Shown here: piece by piece, positions 56,335-63,931 of the stretch
How the letters are laid out: each line of letters begins with the position of its first letter
How positions within the stretch are numbered: the first letter of the stretch is position 1
Assembly (NCBI GenBank): GCA_963772975.1
Contig: CAVYZH010000004.1
Span: forward strand, 181,621 to 245,620
Source: AC-32 sp963772975
Lineage (GTDB): Bacteria; Actinomycetota; Thermoleophilia; Gaiellales; Gaiellaceae
Direction of reading: 5' to 3'
DNA: 64,000 nt
The notes under the pieces: model-generated
Database searches by the model: none
What the model saw: only the letters and a program-made list of their open reading frames with translations
What the model was told of the DNA's origin: nothing
Made by a program: the position numbers and the translations under genes

Positions 56335-57644
56335 ACGGAGCGCCGGAGATGGTCTACGGCCAGGTGCCGCTCGACTGCCTGCGCGAGTTCTTCTGCCGCC
56401 ACGTCGTCGTCGACGCGCACGAGGCCGACGCCGTCGCTCTCTGGATCGCGCACACCTTCGTCTACGAGACGGCCCGAGCAACGCCCTACATCTATTTCTG
56501 CTCGCCCGATCCCGGCTCCGGCAAGACGACCGCGCTCGAGGTGCTTGCCGAACTGTGTGCGAGGGCGATCTCGATCGACGACATCTCTGGTGCTGCGCTC
56601 TTCCGCCTGATCGAGGCGGACTCGCCCACCGTGCTGCTCGATGAGGTCGACGGCGTTTTCGGCAAGAAGAGCTCCGATGTAGCGGAGGATCATCGCAAGC
56701 TCCTGAACAGCGGCTACCGCAAGGGCAAGCAGGCGATCCGCTGTGGTGGTCGGAACTTCACCGAGCTCCAGCGCTTCAACATCTTCTGCCCGAAGGGGCT
56801 CGCCGGCCTGAAGGAGCTTCCCGGCACGCTCGCCCACCGCAGCATCACCATCTCGATGAAGCCGCCTCGCCCGGACGACCTCTACGAAGACTTCGACCCC
56901 GAGGAGATCGAGCAGGAAGCTGCTTCGCTGCGCGAGCACCTGCAGGAGTGGGCCGAGAGGGCCGAGGCCGACCTGCGTGATCCTCGCCTGAAGCCCGAGA
57001 AGCTTCCGGAGCTCGACGCCCGCCGCAACGAGATCTGGCGCGTCCTCTTCCGGATTGCCGACTTGGCCGGCGGTCGCTGGCCCGAGGCTGCCCGAGACGC
57101 CGCCCGCACCCTCGGCGCAGGCGAGCGCCGCGCCGACGAAGCCTCTCTCGGCGTGAAGTTGCTGACCGACATCAGGGAGGTCTTCGCCGCCGAGAAGATC
57201 AGCTGCCACGATCTCGCCGGCGCGCTCAACGCGCTCGAGGAATCGCCCTGGGGCGGTTGGAGCGAGAGTGACGGGATCAAGACCCGCGATCTCGGCCGGA
57301 AGTTGAGGCCGTACGGCATCCGCGCCAAGAGCATCCGCCTCCCCGACGGGAAGACACCGAAGGGCTATGAGCGGGTCCAGTTTGAGGATGCCTGGAGCCG
57401 CTACCTCCCTATTTCGGACATTTCAACCGCCACAACCGCCACAACCGGCTCACAGAGCCAAAAAACGGCCGAAATCGTACCGCCACAAAAGCCCGTTGTG
57501 GCGGTTGTGGAAAACGGCGCAAACCGGCATGAACAAAGGGATGTGGCGGTTGTGGCGGTTGAGAAGTCCAAAAAGGGGGCTGCTCGAGGTCGACGGGCTC
57601 GATCTCGGCACCGCTTCACTCGACGAAATCCGGCGGGCGCATGA
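56331..57644 (+). CDS. DUF3631-type ATPase (phage/plasmid replication), frameshifted C-terminus
   Basis: 437 aa as read. Walker A SPDPGSGKTT at residues 58-67, Walker B TVLLDEVDGVF at 100-110, then HRKLLNSGYRKGKQAIRCGG and the helical DUF3631 core to about residue 380. Such proteins accompany primase/helicases in phages and integrative elements. The frame goes astray after AAAAAGGGGG at 57570-57579. Removing one base gives KKGLLEVDGLDLGTASLDEI and a stop at 57658-57660 that overlaps the next ATG, as expected. So one extra base is present, through mutation or sequence error. Confidence 0.75.
   Translation: MNGAPEMVYGQVPLDCLREFFCRHVVVDAHEADAVALWIAHTFVYETARATPYIYFCSPDPGSGKTTALEVLAELCARAISIDDISGAALFRLIEADSPTVLLDEVDGVFGKKSSDVAEDHRKLLNSGYRKGKQAIRCGGRNFTELQRFNIFCPKGLAGLKELPGTLAHRSITISMKPPRPDDLYEDFDPEEIEQEAASLREHLQEWAERAEADLRDPRLKPEKLPELDARRNEIWRVLFRIADLAGGRWPEAARDAARTLGAGERRADEASLGVKLLTDIREVFAAEKISCHDLAGALNALEESPWGGWSESDGIKTRDLGRKLRPYGIRAKSIRLPDGKTPKGYERVQFEDAWSRYLPISDISTATTATTGSQSQKTAEIVPPQKPVVAVVENGANRHEQRDVAVVAVEKSKKGAARGRRARSRHRFTRRNPAGA
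57427..57558. repeat. Iteron-like cluster of CCGCCACAA / TTGTGGCGG
   Basis: Five exact copies of the 9-mer: 57427, 57436 and 57480 as CCGCCACAA, 57496 and 57550 as TTGTGGCGG. One copy with a single mismatch lies at 57541 and a partial one at 57505. Both orientations occur, so long hairpins can form. Confidence 0.65.
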
Positions 57645-57656
57645 GAGAGGAGAGGT

Positions 57657-57846
57657 ATGAGCGGCGAGCCGAAGGCACTCGCGGTCGCCCTGATGCCCGC
57701 ACGAGCGGGATCTGCTCGTGAGCCTGCTTTACCTCGCTGAGGAGTTCGACGCCGACACGGAACTGACAAGACCGCTGCGCGAACTGCTCGAACTGGCGAT
57801 GACGGCGGCCGAGGCCCGTCGCGCCGGCGGGGGGATGGCGGCGTGA
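57657..57846 (+). pseudogene. Small element gene with one-base frameshift
   Basis: ATG 57657 with Shine-Dalgarno GAGAGGAG. It starts SGEPKALAVALMP. After about 57695 the natural reading is in the next frame: HERDLLVSLLYLAEEFDADT, then LTRPLRELLELAMTAAEARR. It ends with a TGA that overlaps the excisionase start (GTGA). The total of 190 nt is one more than a multiple of three, which agrees with one inserted base. Expected product about 62 aa, helical; no family. Confidence 0.6.
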
Positions 57847-58103
57847 CCGAGGCGCTACCCGAACTGCTCGACGCGAAGCACCTGGCCGCCGAGCTCGGCG
57901 TCACCCGCGCGGCGGCCGAGGCGATCATGCGCCGGCTGCCGGTCGTCTCGATCGAGGGGCTGCGGAAGATCTACGTGCGCCGCGCCGACGTGCACCGCTA
58001 CCTCGATGCGAGCGACGTTCGAGAAGGACGAGGTGCCGGCATGAAAGTGCCGGGACGGGAGGGAAGTGTCGAGCAACCCACCGCCCCGGCGGTGGTAGCG
58101 TAG
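57843..58103 (+). CDS. Excisionase-type helix-turn-helix protein
   Basis: 86 aa from GTG. LLDAKHLAAELGVTRAAAEA, then IMRRLPVVSIEGLRKIYVRRADVHRYL, is the winged MerR-like domain of Xis/AlpA proteins found directly upstream of integrases. It should bend the element ends for excision and may repress the integrase. A 12-bp direct repeat GTCGAGCAACCC occurs at 58068-58079 and 58109-58120 around its 3' end. Confidence 0.75.
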   Translation: MTEALPELLDAKHLAAELGVTRAAAEAIMRRLPVVSIEGLRKIYVRRADVHRYLDASDVREGRGAGMKVPGREGSVEQPTAPAVVA

Positions 58104-58133
58104 TGCTCGTCGAGCAACCCCATAGGAGGGCTG

Positions 58134-59201
58134 ATGCCTAGCCTGACGATCACCACGCGCAAGACCCGCTCCGGCCCGCGCTACGTCGTTCGCTTCCGCC
58201 TCGGCGGTCGCGCCTACCCGGTCGAGCACGCTGGCAGCTTCAAGACGATGAAGCGAGGCGAAGGCTCGCCGCGACCTGATCGCCGGCGAGATCGCCAACG
58301 GTCGAAACCCGCGCGACCTGCTCCGGGCGATGACCGCCGCGCCGGTCCCGACGCTGACGCTCTCGCGCTGGCGCGACCGCTTCATCGAGTCGCGGATCGA
58401 CGTCGACGACGAACACGAAGAAGAACTACATCAGCGCGTTGAAGAAGGCCTGCGCGACCTTCGGCGACCGCGACCCGGCCACGATCACGGCCGACGAGGT
58501 CGCGAGCCTGGGTGGCCGAGCTGACGGCGAGCTACAAGCCCGGGACGATCGCGCTCTACCTGCTCTCGCTGCGGATGTTGATCGACTTCATCGGGATCGA
58601 GCCGAACGTCGCCCGTGATCCCCGCGTCAAGAAGCCGAAGCAGGTACGCGAGGAACCGCAGCCGCCCTCGGCCGAGCAGTTCGTCGCGATCGTCGAGGCG
58701 CTGGGCGAGCGCTGGCGGCTGCTGTTCGTGACGATCGAGCAGGGCGGGCTCCGACTCGGCGAGGCCGTGGCGCTGCGTTGGGCGGACGTCGACGCGGCCA
58801 ACCTGCGCTTACGCCTGCCGCGCTCAGCGACAAAGCGCGACCAGGCGCGTTGGGTCTACCTGCCCGAGTGGCTGATCAAGACGATCGAGGCGACCTGCCC
58901 GCTCGAGGATCGCGTCCCGGAGCGGCGCGTGTTCGGCGGGATCACCGAGGCGAGCGCCTACCAGGCGATGAGCCGGGCCTGCCGGAACGCGAAGGTGCCG
59001 CACTACTGCCCGCACTCGCTGAGGCATAGGCGGATCACGATCTGGCATCAGGCCGGCGTACCGGCGCGGGAGCTCGCCGAGCGGGCCGGCCATGCGCGCG
59101 CCTCGATGAGCCTGGACGTCTACTCGCATGTGATGCCGCCCGACGAGGTCGCGGCGGAGAAGTTCCTGCCTCTTCTGCGCGACGGTCGACTAGAGGCGTG
59201 A
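58134..59201 (+). pseudogene. Tyrosine integrase broken by three one-base insertions
   Basis: ATG 58134 with Shine-Dalgarno AGGAGG. Reading in succession (insertions near 58254, 58420 and 58508) restores one 354-aa integrase: beta-sheet N-domain (SLTITTRKTRSGPRYVVRF), SAM-like core-binding domain (KNYISALKKACATFGDRD; VAELTASYKPGTIALYLLSL), and catalytic domain with R in QGGLRLGEAVALRW, HxxR in PHSLRHRRIT, H in AGHARASM and Y in SLDVYSHVMP. The catalytic part (58512-59201) is uninterrupted. The insertions cancel, which suggests either recent decay or sequencing error. Confidence 0.8.
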
Positions 59202-59250
59202 TGCGAAATCCAGGGTGGTAGGGTCGGGCCTCTTCGGAAAGGAGGATTCC

Positions 59251-59568
59251 GTGCCCCAATACCTCATCGCCGGTCAGCACCCGCCCGATCTGTGCCCGTC
59301 CGCCAACGAGACGGTTCGGAAACTCTCCCAGGAGGGTGCCAGCGAGATACCCGCATTGGCCGAGAAGTTGGGCGTCAAGCTCTCGGCGACGTATGTGCCG
59401 ATGAACAACCACATGGTCTTCGCAGCCGTGGAGGCGGACGACATGGCTTCGGTGCGCGAGTTTGCGTTCCAGTCACGGCTAGGCCAGTGGAACACCGTTG
59501 AGATCTACCAAGTCGCGACGCTGGAGGAAGCTCTGACGAAGGTCAACGAACTGCCGACGATCTACTAA
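59251..59568 (+). CDS. Small ferredoxin-like-fold (GYD/DUF3303-like) protein
   Basis: 105 aa from GTG 59251 with a Shine-Dalgarno AAGGAGG. YLIAGQHPPDLCPSANETVR, GVKLSATYVPMNNHMVFAAVE and NTVEIYQVATLEEALTKVNE form a beta-alpha-beta-beta-alpha-beta dimeric alpha+beta barrel-like fold. No catalytic residues recognised. Last gene of the element; not essential for mobility. Confidence 0.62.
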   Translation: MPQYLIAGQHPPDLCPSANETVRKLSQEGASEIPALAEKLGVKLSATYVPMNNHMVFAAVEADDMASVREFAFQSRLGQWNTVEIYQVATLEEALTKVNELPTIY

Positions 59569-59621
59569 GCAGCGCTTGGGCCAGAGATCTGGCGTCTACG
59601 GCGGCCTTTTTCGTCGCCCTG

Positions 59622-59643
59622 GTGTGGTCTCGGTGTGGTCTCG
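59622..59643. repeat. Arm-type tandem repeat, right copy
   Basis: Identical to 50333-50354 (GTGTGGTCTCG twice). Confidence 0.65.
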
Positions 59644-59695
59644 AGCGCTCAGCTACGGGCTCGCAAACCCGCTTAGCTAGGCGAAGCTTGGACTA

Positions 59696-59710
59696 GTTGG
59701 TGTAGTCCTC
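59696..59710. repeat. Attachment-site core, right copy, with stranded gene 5' end
   Basis: Identical to 50242-50256. On the minus strand it follows TAGACT (59726-59731) and TTG (59713-59711) and reads TTG GAG GAC TAC ACC AAC TAG, the probable original promoter and start of the gene now at 50011-50286. Confidence 0.7.
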
Positions 59711-59723
59711 CAAGGCTCGCGGC

Positions 59724-60305
59724 TCAGTCTAGTCGCCGCAGCGCCTCGCCCTCGACCGCGAATTCGGCGAGGAAGACGTTGCCGATCCTCGGCCCGAGCC
59801 GGCGAGCGTCGGCATGCGATGCCCCGTCGGCGAAGGCGAAGGCTGCCCGAATCGGCCCGCCGTGTGTGACCGCCAGGATGCGCTCACCCTCATGAGCGGC
59901 GGCGAGCTCGAGCAGCACCGCGATGGCGCGCCGCCCCATCCCTTCGTAGCTCTCGCCGTCCTCCCAGCCCTGGTCGTAGTCGAGCCAACGAGCGAACTGC
60001 TCGGGGAACCGCGCTTCGATCTCCGCACGTGTCAGTCCCTGCCAGGAGCCGACGTCGACCTCGCGGAGGGCGTCGACGGCGACGGGCTCGAGCCCGTGCT
60101 CGGCCGCGACCACCTCCGCCGTTTCAAGGGCGCGTCGCAGCGGGCTCGAGTAGACCGCCGCGAGCTCCACGCCCTTGAGCTCGGCGGCTAGCTCGGCCGC
60201 CTGCGCGCGTCCGGTTTCGTTCAGCGGCGGGTCGGCATGCCCCTGAAAGCGGCCCTCGCGGTTCCAGTCGGTCTCGCCGTGGCGGGCCAGCAGGATCGTC
60301 GTCAC
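59724..60305 (-). CDS. Histidine phosphatase (phosphoglycerate mutase-like)
   Basis: 193 aa from GTG. LLARHGETDWNREGRFQG has the RHG nucleophile, YSSPLRRALETAEVV the second arginine, LREVDVGSWQGLT the glutamate loop, and VTHGGPIRAAF the second histidine. The family dephosphorylates small phosphometabolites (cobalamin, glycerate or sugar phosphates); substrate unknown. It reads toward the element; before integration it stood upstream of the small conserved gene on the same strand. Confidence 0.88.
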   Translation of the reverse strand: MTTILLARHGETDWNREGRFQGHADPPLNETGRAQAAELAAELKGVELAAVYSSPLRRALETAEVVAAEHGLEPVAVDALREVDVGSWQGLTRAEIEARFPEQFARWLDYDQGWEDGESYEGMGRRAIAVLLELAAAHEGERILAVTHGGPIRAAFAFADGASHADARRLGPRIGNVFLAEFAVEGEALRRLD

Positions 60306-60313
60306 GGCCGCAC

Positions 60314-60319
60314 TAGACT
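60314..60319 (+). promoter_or_regulatory. -10 box TAGACT before the SDR gene
   Basis: Eight nt upstream of TTG 60328; leaderless pattern. Confidence 0.42.
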
Positions 60320-60327
60320 AGCCGCCC

Positions 60328-61083
60328 TTGGACCTCGGCCTGACAGGACGTGGGTGCCTAGTGACCGGCTCGACCGGCGGGATCGGCCGGGCGACCGCCG
60401 CGCTGCTCGCAGCCGAAGGCGCGCGCGTGACCACGTGCGGTCGAGGCGGGGCGCCCGGTGTCGGCGAGGCGAGGCACGTCAGCGCCGATCTCGCGCAGCC
60501 GGGCGAGCCGGAACGTGTGGTCGCGGAGGCCGGCGAGCTCGCCGTGCTTGTGAACAACGTCGGCTATGCGGAACAGCGTGACTTCCTGACCGTCACGGAC
60601 GAGCAGTGGGAAGAGGTCTGGCAGCTGAATGTGATGAGCTACGTCCGCTCGATCAGGGCCGCGGTGCCGGGTATGAGGGAGCGCGGGGGCGGGGCGATCG
60701 TGAACGTCTCCTCGACGGCCGGCAAGCGTCCCTCGACCGGGATGCCCGACTACAGCGTGACCAAGGCTGCCGTGCTCTCGCTCTCGCGGCTGGTGGCCGA
60801 TCTGTACGCGGGCGACGGGATCCGATGCAACGCGATCGCGCCCGGGCCGACGGCGACCGAGGCGTGGCTCGGCGACGGGGGTCTTGCCGACCAGCAGGCC
60901 AAGCGCAGCGGCAAGAGCCGCACGGAGGTGCTCGAGGCCGTCGGCAGGGGGCGCCCGCTCGGCCGGCTCGCGGAGCCCGAGGAGATGGCCGCGGTGATCG
61001 CGTTCCTGTGCTCGGACCGTGCCTCCTACGTGACGGGCGCCGCCTGGAGCGCCGACGGCGGCACCGTGCCGATCATCATCTGA
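60328..61083 (+). CDS. Short-chain dehydrogenase/reductase (FabG-like)
   Basis: 251 aa from TTG. NAD(P)-binding TGSTGGIGRATA near residue 14, NNVGYAEQ, catalytic S in VNVSSTAGKRPSTG, Y and K in YSVTKAAV, and RCNAIAPGPTATEAW. Classical SDR of the 3-oxoacyl-reductase type. Cofactor and substrate are not determined. It ends 190 nt before dgt; a hairpin CCCCACCC/GGGTGGGG at 61193-61215 may end it. Confidence 0.88.
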   Translation: MDLGLTGRGCLVTGSTGGIGRATAALLAAEGARVTTCGRGGAPGVGEARHVSADLAQPGEPERVVAEAGELAVLVNNVGYAEQRDFLTVTDEQWEEVWQLNVMSYVRSIRAAVPGMRERGGGAIVNVSSTAGKRPSTGMPDYSVTKAAVLSLSRLVADLYAGDGIRCNAIAPGPTATEAWLGDGGLADQQAKRSGKSRTEVLEAVGRGRPLGRLAEPEEMAAVIAFLCSDRASYVTGAAWSADGGTVPIII

Positions 61084-61110
61084 CGACCATTGCCGCCGTC
61101 TGTGGGCAAA

Positions 61111-61145
61111 CCGGCACAGACACGGCGCAAAGCCGGCACAGACAC
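61111..61145. repeat. Two copies of CCGGCACAGACAC
   Basis: At 61111-61123 and 61133-61145, 22 bp apart (two helical turns), each preceded by GCAAA. Possible operator half-sites upstream of dgt. Confidence 0.4.
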
Positions 61146-61192
61146 ATCACACAATCCTCGATAGCGTCGACCACGAGGGAGGCGGGTTTGAA

Positions 61193-61215
61193 CCCCACCC
61201 AATTGAAGGGTGGGG
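61193..61215. terminator. Hairpin CCCCACCC/GGGTGGGG
   Basis: Perfect 8-bp stem, seven-base loop AATTGAA, no T-run; probable end of the SDR transcript. Confidence 0.4.
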
Positions 61216-61258
61216 GCGTGGCCTGGCCGGCGGCTGTTCCGCTGCCCGGTTGACGGGC

Positions 61259-61264
61259 TAGCAT
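61259..61264 (+). promoter_or_regulatory. -10 box TAGCAT before dgt
   Basis: Eight nt upstream of ATG 61273; leaderless pattern. Confidence 0.42.
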
Positions 61265-61272
61265 CGGTGCCG

Positions 61273-62250
61273 ATGTCGGAGCTCGCCGGACGGACTGCTG
61301 CGGATGCCTTCGAGGCGGGCGTTCGCGAGCACGAGGAGCGCTGGCTCTCGCCGCTCGCGGTGCGCTCGTACGAGACGCGCGGGCGCGCGCGCGAAGAGGA
61401 GCCGTGCCTGCTGCGGACGCCGTTCCAGCGCGACCGCGACCGGATCGTCCACACCAAGGCGTTCAGGCGGCTGATGCACAAGACGCAGGTCTTCGTCGAC
61501 CCCGCTGGCGATCACTACCGCACTCGCTTGACCCACACGCTCGAGACCACCGGGATCTCGCGAGGCGTGGCGCGAGCGCTGCGGCTGAACGAGGACCTCG
61601 TGGAAGCGATCGGGCTCGGCCACGACCTCGGGCACACGCCGTTCGGGCACGCCGGCGAAGAGGCGCTCGACGAGGCGCTGCGCGAGCGCTTCGACCGGCG
61701 CTTCCGCCACAACGAGCACTCGCTCCGGATCGTCGACGTGCTCGAACGCGACGGCCGCGGCCTCAACCTCACACAGGAAGTCCGCGACGGGATCCTGAAC
61801 CACACCGGGCCAAACGAGCCGGACACGCTCGAGGGCAGGATCGTGCGCCTGGTCGACCGCGTCGCCTACATCAACCACGACATCGACGACGCCGTCCGCG
61901 CCGGCGTGCTCGACCCGGCCGAGCTGCCGAGCGCCGAGATCGAGCTGCTCGGTCCGACCGGCTCGCGGCGGATCGACGCGCTCGTGCACGACCTCGTCGA
62001 GACCTCAGCCCGCGAGGGCGACATCCGCCAGAGCGAGGAGGTCGGCGCGGCGATGCTCGCGCTGCGCTCGTTCATGTTCGAGCGGGTCTACCTCGGCGAG
62101 TCGGCTCGAGCTGAGCACGCACGGGCGCGCGCCACGGTACAGCGCATCTTCGACCACCTGCTCGAGCGTGGCGATTCCGTCGACGACGTGATCGACTACG
62201 TGGCAGGGATGACCGACCGCTTCGCGCTCAGCTACGCCGAGAGCCTCTGA
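61273..62250 (+). CDS. dgt: Deoxyguanosinetriphosphate triphosphohydrolase-like protein
   Basis: 325 aa. HD-domain metal residues: H in RTRLTHTLETTGISR, HD in GLGHDLGHTPFGHAGE, and D in VDRVAYINHDIDDAV. HNEHSLRIVD completes the site. It hydrolyses dNTPs to nucleoside and triphosphate. The ATG is fixed by the -10 box just upstream. One-base overlap with dnaG (TGATG), the usual dgt-dnaG pairing in actinobacteria. Confidence 0.92.
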   Translation: MSELAGRTAADAFEAGVREHEERWLSPLAVRSYETRGRAREEEPCLLRTPFQRDRDRIVHTKAFRRLMHKTQVFVDPAGDHYRTRLTHTLETTGISRGVARALRLNEDLVEAIGLGHDLGHTPFGHAGEEALDEALRERFDRRFRHNEHSLRIVDVLERDGRGLNLTQEVRDGILNHTGPNEPDTLEGRIVRLVDRVAYINHDIDDAVRAGVLDPAELPSAEIELLGPTGSRRIDALVHDLVETSAREGDIRQSEEVGAAMLALRSFMFERVYLGESARAEHARARATVQRIFDHLLERGDSVDDVIDYVAGMTDRFALSYAESL

Positions 62251-63899
62251 TGGCTCGCATCAAGGAGACCTCCGTCCGCGAGACGGTCGAGGCGGCCGAC
62301 ATGGTCGAGGTCGTCCAGGCGCGCACCCAGCTGCGCCGCTCGGGCGCGCGCTGGACCGGGCTCTGCCCGTTCCACGACGAGAAGACGCCGAGCTTCTCGG
62401 TCAATCCGGCCGACAAGTTCTTCTACTGCTTCGGCTGCGGCAAGGGCGGGGACGTGATCACGTTCGTGCGCGAGACCGAGCAGCTCGACTTCGTGCAGGC
62501 GGTCGAGTGGCTGGCCGAGCGCTTCCGCGTCACGCTCGAGTACGAGGAGACCTCGCCCGAGCAGGACGCCGCGCGCGGACGGCGGGAGCGGCTGCTGGCG
62601 CTGCTCGAGCAGGCGACCGCGTTCTACGAGCGCTACCTCTGGGAATCGCCGAGCGGCGAGGCGGCACGCGCGTACCTCGAGAGCCGCGGCCTCGGCGAAG
62701 ATGTCTGTCGCACGTACCGGCTCGGGCTCGCACCGGGCGGGGCGACGCTCGCGCGGAAGGCGCGCGAGAAGGGCTTCACCGCGCAGGAGCTGAGCGCGGC
62801 CGGCCTCGTCAACCGCCGCGCCAACGACTACTTCAACGGGCGCCTGCTCTTCCCGCTCGCCGACGCACGCGGGCGTGTGCGCGGGTTCCAGGCGCGGAAG
62901 CTGCGCGAGGACGACCCCCTGCGCGCCAAGTACGTCAACTCGCCCGAGGGCGAGCTCTTCCGAAAGGGAGACCTGCTCTACGGGCTCGACCGCGCGCGGG
63001 CGGAGATCGCCAAGCAGGAGCGCGCGGTCGTGGTCGAGGGCAACACCGATGTGCTCGCGCTGCACCAGGCCGGGCTCGAGCCGGTTGTCGCCTCGATGGG
63101 CACCGCGCTCACCGACCGGCAGCTGAAGGAGCTCTCGCGTCTGACGCACAAGGCGTGGCTCTGCTTCGACGGCGACGCGGCGGGCGAGGCGGCGACGTTG
63201 CGCGGGATGGAGCTTGCGGCGGCGCAGGGGTTCGACGTCCGCGTCGTGACGCTGCCGCCCGGGCGAGACCCGGCCGACCTCGCCGGCGAGTTCGACGAGC
63301 TGCTCGGCCGGGCCGAGAGCTACCCCTCCTACCGCGTGCGGCTCGAGATCGAGCGTTCGCCCGACCGGCAGGAGGCGTTCGTTCGGGTGAAGGAGGTGCT
63401 GTCACGTTTCCCCGAGGACTCGCCCGAGCGCCAGGATGCGGTGCGCTTGGCGGTCGACCGGCTCGACCTGCCCAAGGAGACGCAGGCCGGCTTCGCGCCG
63501 GGCCGCGGCGGCCGGGCGACCGGGGAGATCAGCCCGCGGCTGCTCGAAAAGGGCTTCCGGCTCGAGCGCGACGCGCTCGCGGGCGTGGCCGCGCACCCGC
63601 AGGTGCGCGAGCTGCTGGCCGAGCTCTCGCCCGACCACTTCGACGCCGAGCTGCACCGCCGGGCTCGGGAGCACCTGCTCGAGCCCGGCGAGCCGGACGA
63701 GGAGCTCGTTCCGCTGCTGGCCGAGCTCGACGCTCGCGCGGCCACCGAGGGGATCGACGAGGAGACGGCGAAGGAGCTGCTGCTGCGCCTGCGCGAGCGC
63801 GAGGTGCGGCGCGAGCTCGCGACCGCCGACCTCGAGCGCACGAAAGAGCTCCAGGAACAGCTCGAGAAGATCCGGGCGACCGCGGCCAACCTCGCGTAG
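62250..63899 (+). CDS. dnaG: DNA primase
   Basis: 549 aa. The N-terminal CHC2 zinc finger has C39, H42, C60 and C63 (CPFHDEKTPSFSVNPADKFF, then CFGCGKGG). Next come the core with YLESRGLGEDVCRTYRLG, and TOPRIM with E in VVVEGNTDVLAL and D-G-D in FDGDAAGEAA. The C-terminal helicase-binding part is shorter than in E. coli and very Glu/Arg-rich. Makes RNA primers at the fork. Confidence 0.95.
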   Translation: MARIKETSVRETVEAADMVEVVQARTQLRRSGARWTGLCPFHDEKTPSFSVNPADKFFYCFGCGKGGDVITFVRETEQLDFVQAVEWLAERFRVTLEYEETSPEQDAARGRRERLLALLEQATAFYERYLWESPSGEAARAYLESRGLGEDVCRTYRLGLAPGGATLARKAREKGFTAQELSAAGLVNRRANDYFNGRLLFPLADARGRVRGFQARKLREDDPLRAKYVNSPEGELFRKGDLLYGLDRARAEIAKQERAVVVEGNTDVLALHQAGLEPVVASMGTALTDRQLKELSRLTHKAWLCFDGDAAGEAATLRGMELAAAQGFDVRVVTLPPGRDPADLAGEFDELLGRAESYPSYRVRLEIERSPDRQEAFVRVKEVLSRFPEDSPERQDAVRLAVDRLDLPKETQAGFAPGRGGRATGEISPRLLEKGFRLERDALAGVAAHPQVRELLAELSPDHFDAELHRRAREHLLEPGEPDEELVPLLAELDARAATEGIDEETAKELLLRLREREVRRELATADLERTKELQEQLEKIRATAANLA

Positions 63900-63906
63900 C
63901 CCCGGC

Positions 63907-63912
63907 TACAAT
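63907..63912 (+). promoter_or_regulatory. -10 box of tRNA-Asn
   Basis: TACAAT, 19 nt before the tRNA. Confidence 0.5.
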
Positions 63913-63931
63913 CCGCCCCGCTGAGCACCGT

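Larger units (their letters stand above)
50242..59710. mobile_element. 9.4 kb integrative element in the 5' end of a conserved gene
   Basis: Flanked by a 15-bp direct repeat. Two copies of a 22-bp direct repeat (GTGTGGTCTCG twice in tandem) lie inward of the ends at 50333-50354 and 59622-59643. It carries a tyrosine integrase with excisionase-type gene at the right end, a DUF3631 ATPase, a ribbon-helix-helix regulator, an HNH nuclease and cargo. There are no capsid, tail, terminase or conjugation genes, so it is a satellite- or plasmid-like integrated element. Integrase and two neighbours carry frameshifts, so mobility may be lost. Confidence 0.75.

Noticed and set aside
57427..57558. CRISPR-like array
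   Set aside because: The repeats are 9 bp, irregularly spaced, in both orientations and within a coding region; no CRISPR array or cas gene is seen anywhere in the window.
50242..59710. Complete prophage
   Set aside because: No terminase, portal, capsid, tail or lysis genes; only integrase, Xis-type, DUF3631 and HNH genes, so a satellite/plasmid-like element fits better.
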